A stretch of DNA of 5,015 bases from Pseudomonadota bacterium (GTDB lineage: Bacteria; Pseudomonadota; Gammaproteobacteria; Competibacterales; Competibacteraceae): NCBI GenBank assembly GCA_018262135.1, contig JAGTSD010000165.1, positions 1-5,015 on the forward strand, in the 5' to 3' direction. Shown piece by piece: positions 1-5,015 of this stretch (position 1 is its first letter; each line of letters begins with the position of its first letter). The position numbers and the translations under genes are program-made. The notes under the pieces are model-generated. The model worked only from the letters and a program-made list of their open reading frames with translations, had not been told where the DNA came from and searched no databases.

Positions 1-743
1 GCGGTATCGAAGCCCCACTTTTTCTCGGCCACGGTCACGTTCTCGAAGGTGTACACCGCGCTGCCGTCCGGCAGCTTGTCGTTCAGATCCCAGTCCTTGA
101 CCGGCACCAGCCGGAAATCCTTGGGATTGTCCAGCACCACCTGCATCTCGGTGGACTTGGCCATCGGCTTCTGCACCACCATCGCCGCCTGAATCTTGCT
201 GGCCTTGCCACCGCTCTTGATCTGCAACAGCGCCTCGGCGCCGTCCACGAACGCCGGCGCGGTGTTCTTGAACTTCGGCTCCAACACGGTCATGTATTCC
301 CAGGTCACCGCTACCCCGCTGTTCGGCGACTGCACCGCGATAAGTTGGCCCTTGGCTTCCTGCAAGTCGCTGTCGGTCCGAATATCGCTGTCCTTGCCGG
401 TGACGATGAACACGCATTCCCTGCCGATCTCGCCCAGGCTGATGAATTGATCGGCGAAACCGGGATGATCCTTGAGGTAATAGTTCAAGGCGTCGGCCTG
501 GGTCAGACCGACGCTGACCGGACTCTGCGGATCGTCGAGCCGGGTGAGATTTTCGACCGAGCCGGCGCTGGTCAGCACCTGCGCGGGTTGATCCTGCTCG
601 GCCAGCACGCTTTTCAGCCGCTCGCCGATGGTGTTGTAACCGCCGCCGCTCTTGCCGGTGCTAATCACGATGGGCGGGTCGGCGGCTTGCGCCAGACCGG
701 CGGCGAGAAGGAAGGCACAAGGCCATGCGAACCTGAAGTTCAT
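1..743 (-). CDS. TAXI-family (TRAP-associated) periplasmic solute-binding protein, C-terminus cut by window edge
   Basis: Translating from the ATG at 743 gives 247 residues with no stop before position 1, so the C-terminus is missing. Residues 1-20 form a Sec signal peptide: a short basic start, a hydrophobic core, and an AQA|AD cleavage site. The mature start (VISTGKSGGGYNTIGERL, 26-43) resembles the glycine-rich opening of TAXI/NMT1-like receptors. AGSVENL (60-66), VGLTQADALNYY (78-89), GAEALLQIKSGG (168-179) and FRLVPV (210-215) fit the same family. Such proteins bind small organic anions in the periplasm, usually for a TRAP transporter. No TRAP membrane subunit is visible here, so ligand and partner are unknown. 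Family members are usually about 320 residues, so roughly 70-90 are missing. The start is supported by a GGGGA ribosome site 8 bases upstream. The gene lies 26 bases after the acyltransferase and could be the last visible gene of that operon. A phosphate-binding (PstS-like) protein is less likely. Confidence 0.82.
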   Translation of the reverse strand, partial: MNFRFAWPCAFLLAAGLAQAADPPIVISTGKSGGGYNTIGERLKSVLAEQDQPAQVLTSAGSVENLTRLDDPQSPVSVGLTQADALNYYLKDHPGFADQFISLGEIGRECVFIVTGKDSDIRTDSDLQEAKGQLIAVQSPNSGVAVTWEYMTVLEPKFKNTAPAFVDGAEALLQIKSGGKASKIQAAMVVQKPMAKSTEMQVVLDNPKDFRLVPVKDWDLNDKLPDGSAVYTFENVTVAEKKWGFDT

Positions 744-751
744 GTCAATTT

Positions 752-756
752 TCCCC
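752..756 (-). promoter_or_regulatory. Ribosome binding site of the TAXI-type receptor gene
   Basis: GGGGA on the minus strand lies 8 bases before the ATG at 743. It supports that start and indicates independent ribosome loading, unlike the ATGA-coupled genes upstream. The site is in the 26-base gap after the acyltransferase stop, which has no room for a typical terminator. Confidence 0.6.
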
Positions 757-769
757 GGTTGATGGTGAT

Positions 770-1651
770 TCAATACAGTTTAGCTTCGCCCGGCGGTCGC
801 GTCTTGAAGCGCTTGTAGACCCACAGGTATTGCGCCGGCAAGGTACGGATCGCCGCTTCCACACCCCGATTCAGAGCCGCCGCCGAGGCTTCCAGCGACG
901 CGGCGGCAGTCACCTCCGGCAACGCCCGAAGATGCAGCGCATAACCCCGGCCGCGCGGCAGGCGTTCGGCCCAGGTCAGGAATACCGGGGCTCCGGTTTT
1001 CAGCGCCAGCCGCGACACCAGGGTCATGGTGCTGGCGCTAATACCGAAGAACGGCGCGAACACGCCACCCTCGTCGCCAGGGTCCTGATCGGGGAGGATG
1101 CCGAGGATTTCGCCATCGCGCAGCGAGGTCAGCAGGGTGCGCACGCCACGAGCATCCGTCGCCACGACCTTGCCGCCGAGCCGGCCGCGCCCCTGAACGC
1201 TGAGTTCGTCGAGTCCCAACCGACTGGGACGGTAGAGGATGGTCAGCGGATGGCGGCTGGAATAGTAGAGGCCGGCCATTTCCCAGGCGCCCAGATGCGG
1301 CGTCAGCAGGATCGCTCCCCGCCGTTGCCACGCGGCAGCCACCAGCCCCTCCTCGCCCGCCACCGAACCTTGCACCAGCGCCAGCACCCGCGCGTCGGGC
1401 CACAGCCACAGCGGCCCCAGTTCGAGCAGCAGCTTGCCGGTTTCCATCAGGTTGGCGCGGAGCAGTCGGTCGCGGTCGCCGGCCGATCGTTCGGGAAACG
1501 CCAGGACCAGATTGCGGGCGGCGATCCGGCGCACCGGGTTGGGAATCCGCCACAGCAGCCAGCCCAGCGCCACACCGATGGCGTGCGCGACCGGCAGCGA
1601 TAACCAGGCGGTCAAGCGCAACAGGCCGGTCAAGAACGCCCGCCGGTTCAT
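770..1651 (-). CDS. LpxL/HtrB-family lysophospholipid (lipid A late) acyltransferase
   Basis: This complete 293-residue protein belongs to the family that transfers acyl chains to lipid A precursors at the cytoplasmic face of the inner membrane. A hydrophobic N-terminal segment (about 8-34) probably anchors it. ARNLVLAFPE (45-54) matches the conserved N-terminal motif. The catalytic HX4E motif is H119-LGAW-E124 within LLTPHLGAWE. YRPSR (140-144), GILPDQDPGDEGG (184-196) and the C-terminal QYLWVYKRFKTRP (274-286) are characteristic blocks. The length is near the usual 290-310 residues, and nothing looks broken. The ATG overlaps the stop of the DUF2007-type gene (ATGA, 1648-1651). The nearest GGGGAA lies too far upstream to be a good ribosome site, so translation probably depends on coupling. 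Motifs cannot tell a lauroyl (LpxL) from a myristoyl (LpxM) or other acyl transferase, so no symbol is given. An ornithine-lipid or other lysolipid acyltransferase role is a less likely alternative. Confidence 0.9.
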   Translation of the reverse strand: MNRRAFLTGLLRLTAWLSLPVAHAIGVALGWLLWRIPNPVRRIAARNLVLAFPERSAGDRDRLLRANLMETGKLLLELGPLWLWPDARVLALVQGSVAGEEGLVAAAWQRRGAILLTPHLGAWEMAGLYYSSRHPLTILYRPSRLGLDELSVQGRGRLGGKVVATDARGVRTLLTSLRDGEILGILPDQDPGDEGGVFAPFFGISASTMTLVSRLALKTGAPVFLTWAERLPRGRGYALHLRALPEVTAAASLEASAAALNRGVEAAIRTLPAQYLWVYKRFKTRPPGEAKLY

Positions 1652-1878
1652 GGTTCGAATTCAAGTTCCCCGGAATAATCCTGCGTCAGCACGGCCCGCG
1701 CCTGTTCCAGTTGCGCGGCTGGAACCTGGAGTTCGATACCGTCGGCCACGATGCCCAGTTGCAACAGCGAGCGATCCGCCAGCGCGCAGGCGATGCCTTC
1801 CACCCGCAGCCGGCCGTATGCGATCTCCGCCGCCGGCAGCGTGTCGAACGCGGTCAGCGTGACCCACGGCGCGGTCAT
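1648..1878 (-). CDS. DUF2007-type small protein (putative signal-transducing family)
   Basis: This 76-residue soluble protein has no signal peptide or membrane segment. Its layout matches the DUF2007 fold: an opening strand (WVTLTAFDT, 5-13), a helix starting AAEIAYGRL (16-24), then GIACALADRS (28-37), a strand around IELQVP (48-53), and a closing helix AQLEQARAVL (55-64). The acidic tail (GELEFEP) follows. The family resembles a small ferredoxin-like or ACT-like domain. It is labelled a putative signal transducer in databases, but no biochemical function is established. Its ATG overlaps the mlaA stop (ATGA, 1875-1878) and its TGA overlaps the acyltransferase start (ATGA, 1648-1651). No Shine-Dalgarno sequence is visible before the start, so it is probably made by translational coupling from mlaA. 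Its position between two envelope-lipid genes suggests, as inference only, a linked or regulatory role. Confidence 0.75.
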   Translation of the reverse strand: MTAPWVTLTAFDTLPAAEIAYGRLRVEGIACALADRSLLQLGIVADGIELQVPAAQLEQARAVLTQDYSGELEFEP

Positions 1879-2612
1879 GGTTTGGGCTGATCCGGATCGG
1901 CGTCGAAATCAAAGTCGGGCTTGGGTGGATTGCCGTCGTAAACCAGATTGCGCCGTTGCTGCAAATAGGCGCCGCGCTGGAAGGAATAGGGATCGATCTG
2001 CTCGTCGGCGAGGGCTCGCTCGATCCGCAACAATCCGGCACGCCGGTTGATCAGATCCAGACCCCACAGACTCCACTGGACCGCATCGGAATCGGTCACC
2101 CAAGTCACGGGGTTGGTGAAGAAATTACCCACCAGGCCGAAGGTATCGCGCACCGTGCTCGGCCCCAGCAAGGGCAGTACCAGGTAATAGCCCTCGCCGA
2201 ATCCCCAGACTCCCAGCGTCTGGCCGAAGTCCTCGTTATGCTTGGGCAGATCCATGCGGGTGGCAACATCAAACAGGCCAGCCACGCCGAAGGTGGTGTT
2301 AAACACGATCCGGCTGCTATCCATCGCCGCCAGATGCAGCTTGAATTGCAATAGGTCGTTCACCAACACCACCACATCATTCAGGTTGCTGAAGAAATTG
2401 CCGATGCTGGTCGTCACCGGTTCGGGGAGAACCCGCCGATAGACCTTGGCGACCGGCTTAAAGATCGCCTTGTCCACCGCGTCGTTGAATCTGAACATGG
2501 CGCGGTTGTAGCTCCCGAGTGCGTCGGCATCGTCGCCCGGGAGTTCGTGAGTAGACGCACACCCGGCCAGCAGCAGGGCGACGGCGGCGGTCGTCAGAAA
2601 ACGGCGGAACAT
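1875..2612 (-). CDS. mlaA: MlaA (VacJ) outer-membrane phospholipid-removing lipoprotein
   Basis: MlaA sits in the outer membrane and extracts misplaced phospholipid from the outer leaflet. It passes the lipid to periplasmic MlaC for return to the inner membrane by MlaFEDB. The chosen ATG at 2612 gives 245 residues, close to the 251 of E. coli MlaA. It places a lipoprotein signal at the N-terminus, with lipobox LAGC and lipidated Cys18. Ala19 after the cysteine (not Asp) fits outer-membrane sorting. Family blocks are YNRAMFRFNDAVDKAIFKPV (35-54), NFFSNLNDVVVLVNDLLQ (72-89), FNTTFGVAGLFDVA (104-117), DFGQTLGVWGFGEGYYLVLP (128-147) and IDPYSFQRGAYLQQRR (206-221). An in-frame GTG at 2675 would add 21 residues before the signal peptide and is disfavoured. 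A weak GAG ribosome site lies 9 bases before the ATG. No mlaC or mlaFED gene is in the window. The stop overlaps the DUF2007-type start. Confidence 0.95.
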   Translation of the reverse strand: MFRRFLTTAAVALLLAGCASTHELPGDDADALGSYNRAMFRFNDAVDKAIFKPVAKVYRRVLPEPVTTSIGNFFSNLNDVVVLVNDLLQFKLHLAAMDSSRIVFNTTFGVAGLFDVATRMDLPKHNEDFGQTLGVWGFGEGYYLVLPLLGPSTVRDTFGLVGNFFTNPVTWVTDSDAVQWSLWGLDLINRRAGLLRIERALADEQIDPYSFQRGAYLQQRRNLVYDGNPPKPDFDFDADPDQPKP

Positions 2613-2697
2613 GTTCGCGATCTCGGGGTTGGCGGGGCGAAAGTGAATGGTTTGGCGCAATTTTACTCCAACCACCCGCGCCGCGCAGGGCGGGCTG
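2613..2697. other. 85-base gap between potC and mlaA
   Basis: This is the only sizeable gap between genes in the window and the natural place for a separate promoter for the mlaA cluster. On the minus strand it holds a GC-rich stretch after the potC stop, then an AT-richer part (about 2641-2671) and a weak GAG ribosome site before mlaA. TTGGAG at 2666-2671 could be a -35 element, but no matching -10 follows at normal spacing. A short CCCGC/GCGGG inverted pair lies just after potC but is not followed by a T run, so it is not an intrinsic terminator. Read-through from potC into mlaA remains possible. Confidence 0.4.
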
Positions 2698-3471
2698 TCA
2701 GCTTTTCTCGCGCAGCAGCAGTTGCGCGATGAGAATCAGCATCAGCGTCGCCCCGAGCATGATCGTACACAGGGCATTGATTTCCGGGGTTACCCCGAGC
2801 CGCACCATCGAATAAATCTTGAGCGGCAGGATCTCAAAGGTCGGGCCAGTGACGAAGAAGCTGACCATCACATCATCCATGGACAGGGTAAAGCTCAACA
2901 GCCAGCCGGCTCCTACCGCCGGTACGAGCAGCGGCAGGATGACGCAGCGCACGGTCTGAAACTCGGTGGCGCCCAGATCCTTGGCGGCCTCGATCAGATG
3001 CCGGTCGAAGCCGCTGATGCGACTGAACACCGTCACCACCACGAACGGGATGTTGAAAGTGATATGTGCCAGCAGCAGGGTCCAGAACCCCAGCGGCAGG
3101 CGCAAGCTGGCAAACAGGATCAGCAACGCAATGCCCATGACGATGTCCGGGGTCATCATGAGGACGAAGATCAAACCCTGAAGCAAGGACTTGCCGAAGA
3201 AGGCGTAGCGGTACAACGCCACCGCCGCCATCGTACCGATCATGGTCGCCACAGTCGCCGACAGCGTGGCGACGAGCGCTGAATTCAGCGCCACTTGCAG
3301 CAGATCGGGATCGTCGAACAGATTCTGGTACCACGTCCAGGTCATACCCTGCCATTCCAGGGAATATTTGGAATCGTTGAAGGAATAGACGATCAGCACC
3401 AGGATCGGCAGGTACAGAAAGCCGTAAATCAGAATCAGGTAAGCGATCCGGGCGGCGTCGCGCGGACTCAC
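2698..3471 (-). CDS. potC: PotC, spermidine/putrescine ABC transporter permease
   Basis: PotC is one of two inner-membrane permeases of the PotABCD polyamine importer and pairs with PotB. The 257-residue product is close to the 264 of E. coli PotC. About six membrane segments are visible (roughly 8-30, 63-88, 97-121, 129-150, 181-200 and 231-253). The cytoplasmic EAA loop that docks on the PotA ATPase is EAAKDLGATEFQTVRCVILP (161-180). SFTLSMDDVMVSFFVTGP (193-210) and EILPLKIYSMVRLGVTPE (213-230) are highly typical of PotC. The start is the GTG at 3471, which overlaps the potB stop (GTGA, 3468-3471). A strong GGGGAG lies 7 bases upstream. The open frame continues upstream as far as 4116, but that part only mirrors potB in another frame and carries no family sequence. 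The potD gene does not follow. A putrescine-type PotI is a less likely identity. Confidence 0.95.
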   Translation of the reverse strand: MSPRDAARIAYLILIYGFLYLPILVLIVYSFNDSKYSLEWQGMTWTWYQNLFDDPDLLQVALNSALVATLSATVATMIGTMAAVALYRYAFFGKSLLQGLIFVLMMTPDIVMGIALLILFASLRLPLGFWTLLLAHITFNIPFVVVTVFSRISGFDRHLIEAAKDLGATEFQTVRCVILPLLVPAVGAGWLLSFTLSMDDVMVSFFVTGPTFEILPLKIYSMVRLGVTPEINALCTIMLGATLMLILIAQLLLREKS

Positions 3472-4322
3472 GGCAGCGCTCCCCGGCTGGCGCGGCGGGA
3501 ACTGAGGTAATAGGCCCACAGCAGGAGTCCCATCAGTACGGTGAGCATGACGCTGGCCGCCGCACCGAACGGCCAGTCGCGGGCCGACAGGAACTGGTCG
3601 CGGATCAGATTGCCGACCAGCAGCGTCCTGGCCCCGCCCAGCAGATCGGCGACGTAGAACATGCCCAGTCCCGGCAGGAAGGTCAGCATGCAGCCGGCCA
3701 CGATCCCCGGCAGCGTCAGCGGCAGGATGATCCGCCGGAAGATCGTAACCCGGCCCGCGCCGAGATCGCGAGCGGCCTCGATCAGCCGGCGGTCCAGCTT
3801 TTCCAGGGCGGCGTACAGCGGCAGGATCATGAAGGGCAGCAGCGCGTAAAGCATCCCGGCGATCACTGCCGGTTCGGTGTAGAGCAGTTCCAGCGGCTCG
3901 GCGATCAACCCCAGATCCAGCAGAATCTGATTCAGCCAGCCGTTGGTCTGCAGGATGATGACCATGGCGTAGGTCCGCACCAGGGAACTGGTCCAGAACG
4001 GGATGATCACCAGCAGCAGCAGCATGGGCCGCCAGCGCGCCGGCATCCGGGTCAACAGATAGGCGAACGGATAACCGAGCAGCAGGCACAGCGTCGTAGT
4101 CGCCGCCGCCAGCCATAGCGAGTCCAGCAGCACACCCAGATAGAGCGGATCCAGCAGGCGCCGGTAACTGTCCAGGGTAAAGGCGAACGCAACGAACTCG
4201 TCGCTGCCCCGTTCCAGCACGCTGGCGATGACCACCAGCAGGTTCGGTAACAGAGCGAAAGCCGCCAGCCAGAACCCAATCGCGCCGATGGCGACCAGCT
4301 TGAACGGTTCCCTAATCCTCAT
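3468..4322 (-). CDS. potB: PotB, spermidine/putrescine ABC transporter permease
   Basis: PotB is the partner permease of PotC in the polyamine importer. From the ATG at 4322 the product has 284 residues, against 285 in E. coli Pot[22 protein letters not shown] (48-68, apart from small changes) matches the first periplasmic region. [14 protein letters not shown] (81-94), [15 protein letters not shown] (106-120) and [17 protein letters not shown] (161-177) are family blocks. The EAA loop that contacts PotA is [20 protein letters not shown] (182-201). [19 protein letters not shown] (222-240) and [11 protein letters not shown] (248-258) are also typical. Hydrophobic stretches indicate six membrane segments. 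The start overlaps the end of potA by 11 bases. Its GGGAG is 13 bases upstream, rather far, so coupling to potA translation is likely. An in-frame ATG at 4346 would add eight residues (MTGRRSCP), and sequence alone does not exclude it. Confidence 0.94.
   Translation of the reverse strand: MRIREPFKLVAIGAIGFWLAAFALLPNLLVVIASVLERGSDEFVAFAFTLDSYRRLLDPLYLGVLLDSLWLAAATTTLCLLLGYPFAYLLTRMPARWRPMLLLLVIIPFWTSSLVRTYAMVIILQTNGWLNQILLDLGLIAEPLELLYTEPAVIAGMLYALLPFMILPLYAALEKLDRRLIEAARDLGAGRVTIFRRIILPLTLPGIVAGCMLTFLPGLGMFYVADLLGGARTLLVGNLIRDQFLSARDWPFGAAASVMLTVLMGLLLWAYYLSSRRASRGALP
3479..3484 (-). promoter_or_regulatory. Ribosome binding site deciding the GTG start of potC
   Basis: GGGGAG on the minus strand ends 7 bases before the GTG at 3471. 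It lies inside the end of potB. With the GTGA stop/start overlap, it fixes the potC start even though the frame stays open for about 215 codons upstream. Confidence 0.65.
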
Positions 4323-5015
4323 GGGGCAGGATCGTCTCCCAGTCATGCACCCAATCCACGAACACCCGTTCGCCTTCGCGGAAATCCAGATTCACGATGG
4401 CCTGGTCGTCTTCGTTGAAGAACTGGGTGGTAGCCAGCAAATCGCCATTGTCCAGGCGAATGGCCAAATCTACCGTGCTGCCCTTGTAGACTACTTCCTC
4501 GACCACCGCCGGGAACAGGGTGGCGCGTTCCTCGGCGCTGCCCTCGTCCTCGCGCCAGATGCGCAAATCCTCCGGGCGGATCAGCACGTTGACCCGGTCG
4601 CCGACCCCGAAGGCATGCTGGGACTTGAGATTGATCACCCGGTCGTGCAGGCGAATGTCGTAGCGCGGCGGCGCGGCAGTCATGACCTGGCCGGGCAGAT
4701 TGTTGATTTCGCCGACAAAACGGGCGACGAACAGGTTTTCGGGCGCTTCGTAAATCTGCCGTGGCGTACCGAACTGCTCGATCCGGCCGGCATTCATCAC
4801 CGCCACCCGGTCGGACATGGAGAGCGCTTCTTCCTGGTCGTGGGTGACAAAGATGAAAGTAATCCCCAGCCGCCGCTGCAACTGCTTGAGCTCGACCTGC
4901 ATCGCCTTGCGCAGCTTGTAGTCCAGGGCGCTCAGCGGCTCATCCAGCAACAGCACCCGCGGCCGGTTCACCACTACCCGGGCGATGGCGACCCGTTGTT
5001 GCTGGCCGCCGGAGA
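4312..5015 (-). CDS. potA: PotA, polyamine ABC transporter ATPase, N-terminus cut by window edge
   Basis: PotA is the cytoplasmic ATPase that powers polyamine import through PotB and PotC. The window holds the last 233 residues. The frame is open to the right edge, so the real start lies beyond it. Visible parts are the ABC signature ([12 protein letters not shown], 1-12 of the fragment), Walker B (VLLLDEP, 20-26) with the catalytic glutamate, the D-loop SALD (28-31) and the H-loop histidine in FVTHDQEEA (55-63). The typical [21 protein letters not shown] (81-101) follows. The C-terminal part (about 105-225) is a TOBE-type regulatory domain with RPEDLRIW (147-154). Compared with about 378 residues in E. 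coli PotA, some 145 are missing, including Walker A and the Q-loop. The GTG codons near 4971-4974 lie inside the ATPase domain and are not starts. The stop at 4312-4314 lies within the first codons of potB. FbpC- or PotG-type ATPases are related, but the potB/potC neighbours support PotA. Confidence 0.93.
   Translation of the reverse strand, partial: SGGQQQRVAIARVVVNRPRVLLLDEPLSALDYKLRKAMQVELKQLQRRLGITFIFVTHDQEEALSMSDRVAVMNAGRIEQFGTPRQIYEAPENLFVARFVGEINNLPGQVMTAAPPRYDIRLHDRVINLKSQHAFGVGDRVNVLIRPEDLRIWREDEGSAEERATLFPAVVEEVVYKGSTVDLAIRLDNGDLLATTQFFNEDDQAIVNLDFREGERVFVDWVHDWETILPHED

Noticed and set aside
345..818. Plus-strand open frame (157 codons) opposite the TAXI receptor gene
   Set aside because: The minus-strand frame encodes a signal peptide and TAXI motifs across the same bases, and the plus-strand product resembles nothing.
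830..1603. Long plus-strand open frame (257 codons) opposite the acyltransferase
   Set aside because: The product is rich in Arg, Gln and His with no recognisable domain, as expected for the antisense of a GC-rich gene. The minus-strand frame carries all the family motifs.
2641..2671. Sigma-70 promoter with TTGGAG as -35 before mlaA
   Set aside because: At 16-18 bases downstream there is only CATTCA/ATTCAC-like sequence, a poor -10. I could not support a promoter call.
2613..2675. GTG at 2675 as the start of mlaA
   Set aside because: It would put 21 residues before a well-formed lipoprotein signal peptide. The ATG at 2612 gives the normal family length and a standard lipobox position.
2674..2697. 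Intrinsic terminator after potC
   Set aside because: The CCCGC/GCGGG pair has a short stem and is followed by TGGTTGGAG rather than a T run.
2647..3282. Long plus-strand open frame (211 codons) opposite potC
   Set aside because: The translation is low-complexity, dominated by Gln, His, Arg, Asp and Glu, with no family motif. It is the antisense shadow of potC.
3472..4116. Upstream extension of the potC frame as part of a longer protein or fusion
   Set aside because: It lies almost wholly within potB in another frame, lacks membrane-permease character, and the GTG at 3471 has a good ribosome site.

Overview
The window looks like chromosomal DNA of a GC-rich Gram-negative bacterium, most likely a gammaproteobacterium. 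The evidence is an outer-membrane lipoprotein gene (mlaA), a lipid A-type acyltransferase, and PotA/PotB/PotC proteins that closely resemble the enterobacterial versions. I cannot name the genus. All seven supported genes lie on the minus strand, so transcription runs from position 5015 towards 1. The region is dense, and the longest gap between genes is 85 bases.

The right part (2698-5015) is the core of a polyamine ABC importer. It holds the 3' part of potA (ATPase, cut by the window edge) and complete potB and potC (inner-membrane permeases). Each pair overlaps: potA/potB by 11 bases (with the preferred potB start) and potB/potC by 4 bases (GTGA). The periplasmic binding-protein gene potD is not next to potC, where the classic potABCD order would place it.

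The middle part (770-2612) follows an 85-base gap. It is an envelope-lipid cluster: mlaA (outer-membrane lipoprotein that removes misplaced phospholipid), a 76-residue DUF2007-type protein, and an LpxL/HtrB-family acyltransferase. Both junctions are 4-base ATGA overlaps, so the three genes are probably translated together. Two of them act on outer-membrane lipid composition, which suggests a shared role.

The left part (1-743) begins 26 bases after the acyltransferase. It encodes the first 247 residues of a secreted TAXI-type (TRAP-associated) solute-binding protein, cut by the window edge. It has its own good ribosome binding site.

I found no RNA genes, mobile elements, CRISPR arrays, convincing promoters or intrinsic terminators. 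No previously undescribed system is evident. The most interesting points are the overlapping mlaA-DUF2007-acyltransferase arrangement, the absence of potD beside potABC, and the unexpected TAXI receptor at the end of the lipid cluster.
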